Shown here: piece after piece, positions 17,033 to 26,868 of the stretch
How the letters are laid out: the number at the start of each line of letters is the position of its first letter
Position numbering within the stretch: the first letter of the stretch is position 1
Origin: Gemmatimonadota bacterium
GTDB lineage: Bacteria; Latescibacterota; UBA2968; GCA-2709665
DNA: 64,000 nt
Reading direction: 5' to 3'
Assembly: GCA_028874335.1 (NCBI GenBank)
Contig: JAPPJY010000092.1
Span: forward strand, 18,001-82,000
Program-made: the position numbers and the translations under genes
The notes under the pieces: model-generated
What the model saw: the letters and a program-made list of their open reading frames with translations, nothing else
Told to the model about the DNA's origin: nothing
Database searches by the model: none

Positions 17033-19504
17033 ATGGATACCGGACATCGATTTCAGCCTGTCCACCTTCAGCAATTCTGCTTTGTTGTTCTGATGATGGG
17101 ATTTAGCGTACCCACACCGGCCGATGCGCTATCGATGAGGGATTCCATACTCGCCGTTGGCGAACGGCAGATGGATAGCCGCAAATTCGGTGAGGCGCTG
17201 GACACCTTCACCCGGCTTGCAGAGGCCTTCCCCGGAGATGTGCAAATACTGACCGGCCTGGGGCGGGCGCATCTCAAGGTTGAGGACTTCAGGGCGGCTC
17301 AAGAGTCGTTTGAGGCGGCGATCGACCTGGATGAAGAAAATGCCTCGGCGTACGCCGGCCTTGCACTCGCGTACGCCGAAATGCCAGCCAAGGGGATCAG
17401 CGCCCTCCATAACTTCAGGAGGTCCACCGGGGCGGCAAAAAAGGCCATCGAACTCGATCCCGAACAGGCCGACGCCTACCGGGCCCTCGGGGAGGCGCAC
17501 GAACGATTCAAGGAGGACCACGAGAAGGCGCTCGAATATTTCGACACGTACCTGTCGTTGGAGCCTGACGACCCCGACGGCCTCTATTACTTCGGACTGG
17601 CATGTATACAGGCGGAATCCTACGACAGAATCACTCGTCATATCGTCCCGTACGTGGAAGCCCTCGACGAAGAGACCCGCTTGCTTGCCGTCGCTGCCCA
17701 GGGCCTCATCCACGAGGAAAAGTACAATGAGGCGCTGGACTATTTTCAACGTTTCCTGGGAACCATCGAGCCGCATGAACGCGAGTTTTACGAAGACGTC
17801 GCGAACGTGGCTTCTACAGAGGAACTCCGGGAGATCGAGGCGCTGACGGACTCGACGGCGCTTCAGGCCTACCTGGAGCGGTTCTGGCTGCGGCGAGATC
17901 CCGATATGATGACCCGCGTCAATGAGCGCATCATCGAGCATTACCGGCGGGTCTGGTATGCCCGCGCCTTTTTTGCCGATAAGGTATCGCCCTGGGACAA
18001 GCGGGGGGAAGTCTATATCCGATACGGCAAGCCGGACTACCGTTCACGGTCCTATCAGCGCGATCTATCCGTTACCCCCGACGTGGATGCCGTCCGCATG
18101 CGCATGGCGGCCAGTCTCTACGGCGCCGAAGCTTCCTTTATGACGTTTACCGGACCGGTGTTTCCGATAAGGGCGTTTCGCCATCCGATTACACAGCGTA
18201 CACAGGACAATCTCCACGGTTTCAGTTACGCCGATCAGCGCGATGCCAGTTTTCTCGAAGATGGATTTACATCCAACACGGATGCCGCGGATGAAGAGGA
18301 ATTCCAGGAGCGCGACCTGGAAGGAACACCGCTGACCGCGCCGCTCACGCGGAGCGATTACGATGACCAGGACGGGGCGCGGTTCGAAGAATTCGGAAAT
18401 CAGTTCGCGCGGATCAAGTTCGGCGACTACATCCCAGTAACCATCCACACCGACATGGCCACCGTTCCCTGGGAAACCTGGATTTATACGCAGATCCAGG
18501 GGGGTATCGAGATCGTGTTTACCGATGAAAACAAGAGCGGTCAGTTCAATTTTGCCCCTATTCCCCCTGTGACCGGTCTCAATAACCAGATCGTCAACAT
18601 CACCCGCCTGGTCAGATACGCACCCGAGATCATATACCAGAACGCCTCGCACGAGACCCCTGACTATTATCGACCGGGCATCCAGGGACCCGCCCTCAAT
18701 TTCTATTACGACCTGGCCAACTTCCAGGGAGACGACGGCAAGACCAACGTCGAAGTCTACTACGGTATTCCGCCAGAACAGGTCGAAATTGCCGAGCAGG
18801 CCGATTCGGCGCAGGTCCTCGTTCAGTGCGCGATGGCGCTGGCCGATGCGGCACATACGACAATCTACCGCGATACCCGCGAGTTCTACTACGAAGGACG
18901 GGCGGACTTCCATCGGGTCAGAGGCGCATTCCTGCCGGAAATGCTCAAGACAGGGGTGCCGCCGGGCAAATATGAGCTCCAGGTCCAGATCAAGGACCTG
19001 GCTTCCGGGCATACGGGACTCTACAAGCAGGCTGTCGAGGTTCCCGACTACAATGTCGAAGCGCTCAGGATCAGCGATATCCTGCTGGCTTCTGAAATCG
19101 GCGACGCGGATTCGGCGGGGAAATTCCGGAAGGGCGACATCCGGGTCGTGCCGATGCCCACCAGGAACTACAGGAAGGCGCAGAAGGTGTACGCCTATTA
19201 CGAGATCTACAATCTGGAAAAAAACCGTTTCGGACAGACCGACTACGAGGTGAAATACGTGGTCCGGACGGTCGTGGGGCGATCGGAGGGGGTTGTGGGC
19301 GCCGTTGCTTCGCTTTTCAAGCGCAGAAAGACGCAGATATCGGTCTCTTACGATCACGCGGGAACGGAAGCCACCGAACAACAGTATTTCGAAATCGATC
19401 TGGACAAGGCCAAGCCGGGCGTACAGGTTCTGGAGGTGAAGATCAAGGACCGGGTCAGCGGAAAGAGCGACACGCGAGAGATTCAGTTTCGTTACGGAAT
19501 CTGA
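17033..19504 (+). CDS. TPR and GWxTD-domain protein
   Basis: 823-residue exported protein. The ATG at 17033 has AAAGGGGG eight bases upstream and opens a signal-like segment (FCFVVLMMGFSVPTPADA). TPR-like helices fill about residues 35-260 (LTGLGRAHLKVEDFRAAQES, ASAYAGLALAYAEM, ALDYFQRFLG). The GWxTD domain follows: FWLRRDP, an RVWYARAFF helix, and the signature at residues 320-334, PWDKRGEVYIRYGKPD, where the family normally reads GWxTDRGxIYIxYGxPD. The rest (about 450 residues) is beta-rich with no recognised family; it ends KSDTREIQFRYGI. GWxTD proteins occur in FCB phyla and their function is not established. It closes the five-gene operon that begins at 12391. Confidence 0.85.
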   Translation: MDTGHRFQPVHLQQFCFVVLMMGFSVPTPADALSMRDSILAVGERQMDSRKFGEALDTFTRLAEAFPGDVQILTGLGRAHLKVEDFRAAQESFEAAIDLDEENASAYAGLALAYAEMPAKGISALHNFRRSTGAAKKAIELDPEQADAYRALGEAHERFKEDHEKALEYFDTYLSLEPDDPDGLYYFGLACIQAESYDRITRHIVPYVEALDEETRLLAVAAQGLIHEEKYNEALDYFQRFLGTIEPHEREFYEDVANVASTEELREIEALTDSTALQAYLERFWLRRDPDMMTRVNERIIEHYRRVWYARAFFADKVSPWDKRGEVYIRYGKPDYRSRSYQRDLSVTPDVDAVRMRMAASLYGAEASFMTFTGPVFPIRAFRHPITQRTQDNLHGFSYADQRDASFLEDGFTSNTDAADEEEFQERDLEGTPLTAPLTRSDYDDQDGARFEEFGNQFARIKFGDYIPVTIHTDMATVPWETWIYTQIQGGIEIVFTDENKSGQFNFAPIPPVTGLNNQIVNITRLVRYAPEIIYQNASHETPDYYRPGIQGPALNFYYDLANFQGDDGKTNVEVYYGIPPEQVEIAEQADSAQVLVQCAMALADAAHTTIYRDTREFYYEGRADFHRVRGAFLPEMLKTGVPPGKYELQVQIKDLASGHTGLYKQAVEVPDYNVEALRISDILLASEIGDADSAGKFRKGDIRVVPMPTRNYRKAQKVYAYYEIYNLEKNRFGQTDYEVKYVVRTVVGRSEGVVGAVASLFKRRKTQISVSYDHAGTEATEQQYFEIDLDKAKPGVQVLEVKIKDRVSGKSDTREIQFRYGI

Positions 19505-19639
19505 TTCGGGGGCCGGCGCGGCACATTCAGCGCCGTCCTCGAGAGGAGAAATGCAACCAGGGCGCAGTACGCTGCGCCCTGCGTGTATCTGCTGTAATCT
19601 GTGGAAGCTCATGGATGTATAGCAGGGAGGAAACTGAGA

Positions 19640-20620
19640 ATGTCTGAAATTCGCGCGGGGCTGATTGGATGCGGCGCGATCGGCGGCGTGCATAGCGAAG
19701 CGGTTTCCGGGCTGGACGGCATACGCATGGCGGCGTTCTGCGACGTCGTCGAAGAAAAGGCGCGCGCCTTATGTACTCGCTACGGAGGGGACTATGCCAC
19801 CGACGATGCCGGCCGGGTCCTTGGCGATGCATCGCTGGACACCGTCTATATCTGTACACACCACGACACCCATGCGGATTACTGTATCCGGGCGGCCGAA
19901 GCGGGGAAGCATATTCTCGTGGAAAAACCCCTCGCGCTGACCGTTGAAGACTGCCGGAGGATCGGGGACGCGGTCGAGCGGGAGGGGATTCAGCTCTTTA
20001 CGGCCTTCAAGATGCGGTACTATCCGATGGTACAGAAAGCCCGCGAACTGATCCCCGATCCGTTGATGGTGGTGATGCAGATGATGGACAACCGATGGGG
20101 GGATACCTGGGCCAACGATCCCGTCCTGGGGGGAGGCAACGTGTATAGCCAGGGATGCCACTCGTGCGATCTCCTCAGGTACGTGGCCGGTTCGGATCCG
20201 CAGGAAGTCTACGCGGCGGGCGGGAACTACTATCAGCCAAACGGCAGACTGGACAATCTGACCGCCACGTTCAGGTTTGAAAACGGCGCGGCAGGCTGCT
20301 GGATCCAGGGAGATGCCAATCAGCCGGCGATGACAAGCAAGCTCTTCATGGAGATTTTTTCGGAAAACCGATCCGCGCTGCTTACGGACCGGTTCTGCAC
20401 GCTGACGTATACGGAGACCGGGAAGGAGCCGGCGGTCTACCGCGGCGAAGAAGGTGGATTCGTCGAGGAGAACCGGCTGTTTGTCGAGGCGCTGAGGACC
20501 GGCGCGCCCATGGCCGCGGACCACGTGGACGGGCTGATGGCCACGCTGATGATGATCCAGGCGTGTCGGAGCATCGAAAGCGGCAACCCGGAGCGGGTTG
20601 CATCGCTTGCACGGGCCTGA
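19640..20620 (+). CDS. Gfo/Idh/MocA-family oxidoreductase 1
   Basis: 326-residue NAD(P)-dependent sugar or inositol dehydrogenase-like protein. The ATG at 19640 has GGGAGG nine bases upstream. The Rossmann start is AGLIGCGAIGGVH and the family's EKP motif appears as HILVEKPLALTVEDC. The C-terminal alpha/beta domain contains GGGNVYSQGCHSCDLLRYVA, in the position of the usual G-x-x-x-D-x-x-x-H; here a His-Ser-Cys-Asp run supplies candidate catalytic residues. Members oxidise, reduce or epimerise sugars and uronates in the cytoplasm. It directly precedes two heparinase-like genes, so processing of unsaturated uronates is a reasonable inference. It is one of four such proteins in the window. Confidence 0.88.
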   Translation: MSEIRAGLIGCGAIGGVHSEAVSGLDGIRMAAFCDVVEEKARALCTRYGGDYATDDAGRVLGDASLDTVYICTHHDTHADYCIRAAEAGKHILVEKPLALTVEDCRRIGDAVEREGIQLFTAFKMRYYPMVQKARELIPDPLMVVMQMMDNRWGDTWANDPVLGGGNVYSQGCHSCDLLRYVAGSDPQEVYAAGGNYYQPNGRLDNLTATFRFENGAAGCWIQGDANQPAMTSKLFMEIFSENRSALLTDRFCTLTYTETGKEPAVYRGEEGGFVEENRLFVEALRTGAPMAADHVDGLMATLMMIQACRSIESGNPERVASLARA

Positions 20621-20681
20621 GGCGGGCACATAGTACATGGTTCTCTAAACAGCATCACTGACACAATCGTGAGGTCATGCC

Positions 20682-23024
20682 ATGAAGGAACACAGACATC
20701 CGCATCCGCACAAGGATCCGAGACAGCCCAGGGACGGGGTCCGTCCGCAAACCAACCCCCCTGTCTTCGCCTGGCTTCCGATGGATTCCGCCTCGCGCTA
20801 TCGCCTGCTGGTGGCGCGTGACCCGGGTTTTGAGAACATCTGCCTGGACAGAGGCGACCTGCAGGAACCGGTGTACCTGCCTGAACGGGCGTTTGAGCCC
20901 GGGGAGTATTTCTGGCGGTGGTCTGCGGACCATGGTGCGACGTCGGAGGAATTCTCGTTTGAGATCCGGCCTGAGGCCACAGTTGTGGAGGTGCCCCCGG
21001 CGAGCGAGTGGCTGAAGCGGTTTCCGTCCGAACACCCGCGGATCTATGTGTCGCCGGAGGAGGTGCCGGCACTTCGGGCCGCCTCCGTCAGCGATGCATC
21101 ACAGGCGTGGGAGGGTTTGCGAAGCAGCGCCCAAGCCGTGTTGGCCGAACCGCACGAGATCGAAGAGCCGCCCTTTCTCCCTGACCGCAGCAAGAACTAT
21201 CAGGAATATCATGAGACATGGGCGCCGATCATGTGGGAGTCACGGCGATTCGTCAAGGGCGCGGAGACCCTGGCGCTGGCGTATCTGGTGGGCGGGGAGG
21301 ACCGGTTCGCCCGCGCCGCCTGCCAACGGATGGCGTCCATATCGCGCTGGGGCCCTGAGGGATCGAGTCACCTTGCCCACAACGACGAGGCCCACATGTC
21401 CGTCATCTGGAACGGCTCGAACGCGTGCGACTGGGTGTGGGACCGTTTTACGGACGAGGAACGCGATGCCGTTGTGGCGCAGTTCCGGCAGCGGGGACGG
21501 ATTACGTTCGACTATATGCACAACAGGGGGTCGTACGGGGTGACGCGGTTCGACTCGCATGCCGGCCGCGAGATCGTGTTCCTGGCGCACATCGCGCTTG
21601 TGTTCCACGATTACATTCCCGAAGCGCAGTCGTGGCTGGAGTGGCTCAGGCCGGTGCTGTGCGGCATCTGGCCGATCTGGTCTGGCGACGACGGGGCATG
21701 GGCGGAAGGACCCTCTTATGGTCTGGCATATGTCACGATCATGACCATGTTCGCCTCGGCGATGAAGCGGGGTGTCGGCGTGGACCTGTACCGGAGACCC
21801 TTCTGGAAGAACCACGCCCGTTGGCGCCAATACTGTCTGCCCCCCTACGCGGAGTGGATGGGATTCGGCGACCATACCGAGCGGTGGGCAGGCTCCTGGA
21901 GGTCCAACGCGGACCTGGTGGATCTGATCGGGCGCGAGACGGATACCGACGAGTTCGCGGAATACGTGGAAGCCTTCCGCGCCGAGGCAGAGCAGATGCA
22001 GGCACCGGAGGAGCGCCGAAGCTCGGGCGTGATGTCGCAACTCTTCCTGGCGCAACCCGAAAAAGCGCATCCGGAGACCGGCGCGACAGAATCGATATTT
22101 CGCGTGTTCCCGGTCGCAGGATGGGCCGCGGTCCGGACGGACCTGAACGAAGCCGCACGGGACGTGGCGCTGATCTTCCGTTCTTCTCCGCTCGGCGCCA
22201 TCAGCCATTCCCACGCGAACAACAACGATTTCATTCTGCACGCAGGCGGCAAGGTGATGGCGATGCCCAGCGGCTACTACATCGGGTACGGTTCGGATCA
22301 TCACACGCACTGGGTGTGGCACACCAAGTCGCACAACTGCGTCACGCTTTCGGATGCCTCCCAGATCATGCGGTCGCACGATTCGCTCGGGAAGATCGAA
22401 AATGCGTACGAGGACGAGCGGATCGTCTATTTCGCAGGCAACGCGGACGCCAGTTACAGCGACCGCGCGGAACGGTGCCGGCGGCACGTTTTCTTCCTGA
22501 AGGCGCAGAGCTGTTTCGTGATGATCGACGAATTTGTCGCGGCTCCGGGCATTGATTCGGCGCTGCAGTGGAATATCCACTCCTGGAACCGTTTTTCGGT
22601 TGACGAAGAGAGCAGGACCTTCCTGCTGGAACGTGAAGGGAGTTCCCTCGAAGGGCATTTCATGTACCACAACAACGCGTTCTTCTCCCTGAGCGAGGGA
22701 TGGGACCCACCGCCGATGCGGACCGGCAGGGACGATTCGCAGTGGGGCCAGCAATACCACCTGCGTTTTACCACCTCCGGCCTGGTCGACAGGCGCAACC
22801 TTGGGGTCGTGCTGTGTCCCGGACACGCATCGCTGGAGCGGCCGGAAGTACAGACCGAGTGGTCGGGCAAAACGGAAGTGGCCCGGATCGGGGACGATCT
22901 CGCGCTTGTCGGCGGTCGGGACGGCGTGGCATACGGCAGCCGCAGCTCTGGCGGGCTTGCGTTGCTGGTCGTTCAAAGCCGGGAGTATGAACTTGGGGAT
23001 GAGGGCGTCGCAACGAGGAGATGA
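20682..23024 (+). CDS. Heparinase II/III-family lyase with N-terminal DUF4962-like module
   Basis: 780-residue lyase-like protein. Residues about 25-105 form an Ig/FN3-like module (NPPVFAWLPMDSASRYRLLV, YFWRWSADHG) as found at the front of DUF4962/heparinase proteins. The helical toroid follows (PRIYVSPEEVPALRAA, AWAEGPSYGLAYVTI). The sandwich domain opens with the catalytic HxH at His509 and His511 (ISHSHANNNDFILHAGG), then SGYYIGYGSDHHTHW and TKSHNCVTL with a further conserved His. No signal peptide is visible, so it may act on imported oligosaccharides. The ribosome site is weak (GTGAGG). Its last four bases, ATGA, are shared with the start of the giant fusion gene, so the two are translationally coupled. 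Substrate unknown. Confidence 0.85.
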   Translation: MKEHRHPHPHKDPRQPRDGVRPQTNPPVFAWLPMDSASRYRLLVARDPGFENICLDRGDLQEPVYLPERAFEPGEYFWRWSADHGATSEEFSFEIRPEATVVEVPPASEWLKRFPSEHPRIYVSPEEVPALRAASVSDASQAWEGLRSSAQAVLAEPHEIEEPPFLPDRSKNYQEYHETWAPIMWESRRFVKGAETLALAYLVGGEDRFARAACQRMASISRWGPEGSSHLAHNDEAHMSVIWNGSNACDWVWDRFTDEERDAVVAQFRQRGRITFDYMHNRGSYGVTRFDSHAGREIVFLAHIALVFHDYIPEAQSWLEWLRPVLCGIWPIWSGDDGAWAEGPSYGLAYVTIMTMFASAMKRGVGVDLYRRPFWKNHARWRQYCLPPYAEWMGFGDHTERWAGSWRSNADLVDLIGRETDTDEFAEYVEAFRAEAEQMQAPEERRSSGVMSQLFLAQPEKAHPETGATESIFRVFPVAGWAAVRTDLNEAARDVALIFRSSPLGAISHSHANNNDFILHAGGKVMAMPSGYYIGYGSDHHTHWVWHTKSHNCVTLSDASQIMRSHDSLGKIENAYEDERIVYFAGNADASYSDRAERCRRHVFFLKAQSCFVMIDEFVAAPGIDSALQWNIHSWNRFSVDEESRTFLLEREGSSLEGHFMYHNNAFFSLSEGWDPPPMRTGRDDSQWGQQYHLRFTTSGLVDRRNLGVVLCPGHASLERPEVQTEWSGKTEVARIGDDLALVGGRDGVAYGSRSSGGLALLVVQSREYELGDEGVATRR

Positions 23025-26000
23025 ACGTGAATAAGGGACCGACGGGCCTGAAAGTGGATGTGTTGAAGGACATGTGCCCGGAGACGGCGCTGGTTGTCAA
23101 CGGCGAGCCGGAGGCGAAGGTCGTCATCGGCGAGGATGGGACGCACGCACGGCAGGCAGCCAGAGTCGTCGAGCGGGTCGAGGCGGCAACCGGGGCGCGG
23201 CTGGAGGTGGTCCGGGCAGCGGACGCGGCTGCCGGGGCGCTGCTGGCGGGGCACGTGGTGACGCTGGGGAATATGGCCGACAACGCCTTTATCCGGTGGC
23301 TTTATTACCAGTGGTGGGCGGTGGAAGACCGCTGCTATCCCGGACGGGGCGGGTACGCGCTGCGGACGCTGCATAATCCTCTGGGGAACAGGAACAACGT
23401 GGTGCTGCTCGGGGCCAGCGACGAGGACGGGCTGGAGCGGGTGGTTTCGCGTTTTGTGCGGCTTGTAGAGGACAAAACAACGTTCAGCGTGGCGTGGCTG
23501 ATGGAAATCCGGCTGGGTCCCGAGTTCGACGCTTTTACCCGACCGCCGGAGGGATGGCTGCGGCAGCGGCGGGAGGACTTCATCGCTCGGGCGACGGCGC
23601 CTCACGCTTCCGAGGCGGGCGCCGGCTTCCAGCTGATTTCGGAGGCCGGGGCGTACGGGTTGATGTATCACCGGACCGGGCACGAGGCGTATGCGTCGGC
23701 TGTTCTGGAAATCGCGAAGGCCCATCTGATGATGGGCGAGTACGGCGTGATGGCGCACTTCCACGTCTGGTGGCTGGCAGCGGTATGGGACCTGATCGAG
23801 GAAAGTCCCGTGTTCTCGGACGAGGACCGGCTGAAGATCACGCAATACCTTCTGTGGATCATGGATTCGGAGGAGGGTGCGTATACCCGGTTCTTCCGCG
23901 AAGGCGTCGGGCACCGGATGGTCCGGCAGAACCACCAGACGCTGGTGGCGCTGGCGGCGTGGTTCGGGGGAAGATACTTTTCGACCCACTACGGTATCGA
24001 GGAGGGAAAGGAGTGGATGGCCGCGTCTGCCGACGTGTTCAAGGGTCAGGCGACGTCGTTCAAACCGGTCGAGGATGCGAATGCCTATCAGTGGATGACG
24101 CTGGACCATATATTGACCTATACGCTTGCCAGCGGAGATACCACCTATATCGACAATGGAAACTGCAGACGGTCCCTGGACCAGGCGGTGCTGTATTGCA
24201 ACAACCGGGGAGCCCTTCCCGCGTTTGGTGATACGGGCGCGCCGATGGACGGATACCCCACGAATTTCCTGGCCAAGGCGGGTCATGTACTTCAGGACGG
24301 GCGTGCGGTGTTTCTGTTGGGCAAACGGTTCGAGCGGCCCTCGGACTATTTTCGGCCCCAGCCGCCAGGCGAGCGGTACGAGGCGGTGAGGGACCCGTTG
24401 CTCGTGATGAGTTTCGAGAAGTATTTCTTCGACGGATTGCCTCCCGAGCTCCCCGAAGGGATGGCCGGGGTGCAGGTGCTGGAGGTCGCCGGCGGTTTCT
24501 ACGATCTCGCCGAAGACCCGAAGGCGAGACCGCGCGAAGTGAAGCTGCTGAACCTGCCGAGAGAAGAGGCGTTCGATACGGTCTGTTTCCGGGAGGGGTT
24601 CGGCCGGGACGACCAGTTCCTGATGCTGCACGGAATCTATTACGGAAACCACAGCCACGAAGACGGGAATACCATCCCGGAGTTCTCGGCCAACGACCGG
24701 GTTTTCCTTGTGGATGCTTCGTATACGGAGGGTCCGACGCTTAAGCATCACAACGGCGTGACGGCGGTGCGGGATGGGGAGGCGTGGGACGTACCCGCCC
24801 TGTGTCGGCTGGAGGGTGCAGCGGACCTGGAACGCGTAGGCATCAGCCGGACGTCCGTGGATGGCGATTGGGGCGCTCTGTGGGTCCGGAACGTCGTGTG
24901 GCGAAGGGGCCGGTTTTTCGTTGTGGTGGACGAGGTCGAAGCGACAAGGGCTGGTGCGTTCGCGCTGCAGTGTCACTGGCGCTCATTGGGGACGCCGGTA
25001 TTGAACGACGGCACTCTCGATGTGGTTCAACGGGACCCCGAGACAGGGCGCGAAGACAGGTTTGTTCTCCAGAGCGTCGGCGGAGGCAGGATGTCGCTGG
25101 AGCGGGACTGGGAGAATTTCGGCCACTGGTGGGACGCATATCCCTACGCGGATGACTATGTGAATATTCTGCGCGAGTCGGCCAACCGGGAGATGGCGGC
25201 GGGAGACCGGCATACGTTTATCAACCTGTTCTATGCCTCCAACCCGCGGAAGCCCGTGGATGACCGGATGCGCCGTATCGGGGAATCGGCGGTTGCGGTC
25301 GAAGGGTCGCGAGGACGTATGCTGGTTGGGACCGGGGGTAGGACAGGCGCGTTCGAAGTCGGGTCGATTTCCGGTCGCGCCGGAATCTGTGCGGCGGGCG
25401 ATGGGTGGTTTGCGCTATGTAACGGGACATCGCTGCGTTCGGAAGGCGCGATTTTTGAAAGCGAACACCCTGTTTCAATCGAGTTCGATCTGGATGTCGG
25501 CGAAGGCGTGGTCGTGGCATCGCGGCCCTCTGAGATCACGCTGTGCGGAGAGCGCATCAAGGTTGCGGCGGGTCGGCAGGAGGTGAAATCGCGCAAGCCA
25601 GGGGCAGGTGTTTTTTCGATGGATGGGATTGCATGCCTCCCGGCGTACGTGGCGGACTTTCGGGCGCCCGCACACGCGGCGTCCGCACCCGGTCTGCGCC
25701 GGGTCTGGACGTACGACGACGGTTCCGGGGTGCGCTGCACCGCTACGAACGGGGACGGGGTGGTCCTTGGCACGGAGGACGGACGTGTTGTGGCCCTGGA
25801 CCCCGACGGAAAGCCGGCCTGGTCGTTCCGTGCGGAAGGGAGTGTGCTTTCGGTGTGTCCGGTCGAAATCGACGGCCGGCGCTGCGTGATTGCGGGCGCC
25901 GACGACCGGCGTCTCTATCTGCTGGAGGAAGGCGGAGAGGTACGGTGGTCACGCGCGTTTGAGATATTCAGAGGCACATGGGACCGGTACGCGCGAAACT

Positions 26001-26764
26001 CCGCGGTGGAGTTCGTGACGGCGGCCGACCTGCGCGGTGACGGCCGGACGGACATCCTGGCGGCGGTCTCGGACCGGCAGCTCCACTGTTTCGACGCGAG
26101 CGGAAACGAGCGGTGGAGTTTTATGATCTACGGGATATTCGCGCCATTGCGCGTCGCGGATATTGACGGGGACGGGAGGCAGGAGGTGATCGGCGGTCCG
26201 GGCCGGATTACCTGCGGGGGCACCTGTTACGTGCTGGATGCCGACGGCGGTGAAGTCGCAAGCAACGGGCTGGACGGGTGGGCGTCGATGATGCCCGCGT
26301 GCGACGTGTGGATGCAGGAGGAAGAGCACCTCATCGTGTGCGGGACGAACCGGTCGCACGTGTTCGGCCTGGAACTGGACGACAATCGACTGGAGACGCT
26401 CTGGAAAAAGCGAGTGGGTGAGGAAGTGAACGCGGTCTGCGCCGCTGACCTTTGTGGAGACGGCAGGCCGGAGGTCCTGGTCGGATCGGACTGTTTCTAT
26501 CTGTATCATCTGGACGAACACGGGAACGAACGATGGCGGCGAAACCTGGCCGCGCCCGTTCAACAGGTGATGGTGGTTGAACTCGAGGGTGACGCGAAGA
26601 TCGCCGCCGGGTGTGAGGACGGGTCTGTGTGGGTGCTGGACGGGGACGGACGGACCCTCGGCCTTCACCATGCAGAGTCTGAGATTCACATCCTTGCGGC
26701 GCACGGAGAAGGCCGCCTGCTGATCGGAAGTTCGGACGGGACACTGTCGCTCCTGGGCGTTTGA
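23021..26764 (+). CDS. Giant heparinase-fold / beta-propeller fusion protein 1
   Basis: 1247-residue multidomain protein. Residues 1-160: alpha/beta module (GLKVDVLKDMC, VVTLGNMADNAFIRWLYYQW, VVLLGASDEDGLERVV) that resembles the small N-terminal domains of some glycoside hydrolases (inference). Residues about 165-480: helical toroid. About 480-800: lyase sandwich with HxH at His544 and His546 (GNHSHEDGNTIPEFSANDRV) and DASYTEGPTLKHHNGVTAV. From about 885: a PQQ/WD-like propeller with repeats such as TEDGRVVALDPDGKPAWSFR, DRQLHCFDASGNERWSF, ADIDGDGRQEVIGG and CEDGSVWVLDGDGRTLGL. No signal peptide. Close paralogue of the protein at 51952, more distant from that at 48211. The start overlaps the upstream lyase gene by four bases. 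Cytoplasmic oligosaccharide lyase with a sensor or docking propeller is my guess. Confidence 0.78.
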   Translation: MNVNKGPTGLKVDVLKDMCPETALVVNGEPEAKVVIGEDGTHARQAARVVERVEAATGARLEVVRAADAAAGALLAGHVVTLGNMADNAFIRWLYYQWWAVEDRCYPGRGGYALRTLHNPLGNRNNVVLLGASDEDGLERVVSRFVRLVEDKTTFSVAWLMEIRLGPEFDAFTRPPEGWLRQRREDFIARATAPHASEAGAGFQLISEAGAYGLMYHRTGHEAYASAVLEIAKAHLMMGEYGVMAHFHVWWLAAVWDLIEESPVFSDEDRLKITQYLLWIMDSEEGAYTRFFREGVGHRMVRQNHQTLVALAAWFGGRYFSTHYGIEEGKEWMAASADVFKGQATSFKPVEDANAYQWMTLDHILTYTLASGDTTYIDNGNCRRSLDQAVLYCNNRGALPAFGDTGAPMDGYPTNFLAKAGHVLQDGRAVFLLGKRFERPSDYFRPQPPGERYEAVRDPLLVMSFEKYFFDGLPPELPEGMAGVQVLEVAGGFYDLAEDPKARPREVKLLNLPREEAFDTVCFREGFGRDDQFLMLHGIYYGNHSHEDGNTIPEFSANDRVFLVDASYTEGPTLKHHNGVTAVRDGEAWDVPALCRLEGAADLERVGISRTSVDGDWGALWVRNVVWRRGRFFVVVDEVEATRAGAFALQCHWRSLGTPVLNDGTLDVVQRDPETGREDRFVLQSVGGGRMSLERDWENFGHWWDAYPYADDYVNILRESANREMAAGDRHTFINLFYASNPRKPVDDRMRRIGESAVAVEGSRGRMLVGTGGRTGAFEVGSISGRAGICAAGDGWFALCNGTSLRSEGAIFESEHPVSIEFDLDVGEGVVVASRPSEITLCGERIKVAAGRQEVKSRKPGAGVFSMDGIACLPAYVADFRAPAHAASAPGLRRVWTYDDGSGVRCTATNGDGVVLGTEDGRVVALDPDGKPAWSFRAEGSVLSVCPVEIDGRRCVIAGADDRRLYLLEEGGEVRWSRAFEIFRGTWDRYARNSAVEFVTAADLRGDGRTDILAAVSDRQLHCFDASGNERWSFMIYGIFAPLRVADIDGDGRQEVIGGPGRITCGGTCYVLDADGGEVASNGLDGWASMMPACDVWMQEEEHLIVCGTNRSHVFGLELDDNRLETLWKKRVGEEVNAVCAADLCGDGRPEVLVGSDCFYLYHLDEHGNERWRRNLAAPVQQVMVVELEGDAKIAAGCEDGSVWVLDGDGRTLGLHHAESEIHILAAHGEGRLLIGSSDGTLSLLGV

Positions 26765-26868
26765 GGACGGCTCGATCGTCGCGGCCCTTACTTCGTTACA
26801 GCGATGGACGACCGGAGAATGGGGACGGTCGGCTCTGGATTTGCGGGGGTTTATAGGGAGCCGGAGAC

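Noticed and set aside
18065..19693. Minus-strand frame opposite the GWxTD gene
   Set aside because: Composition typical of a shadow, and it crosses the end of one gene and the start of another.
22973..24976. Minus-strand frame of about 670 codons opposite the first giant fusion gene
   Set aside because: No family features; the plus strand encodes conserved lyase motifs across the same bases.
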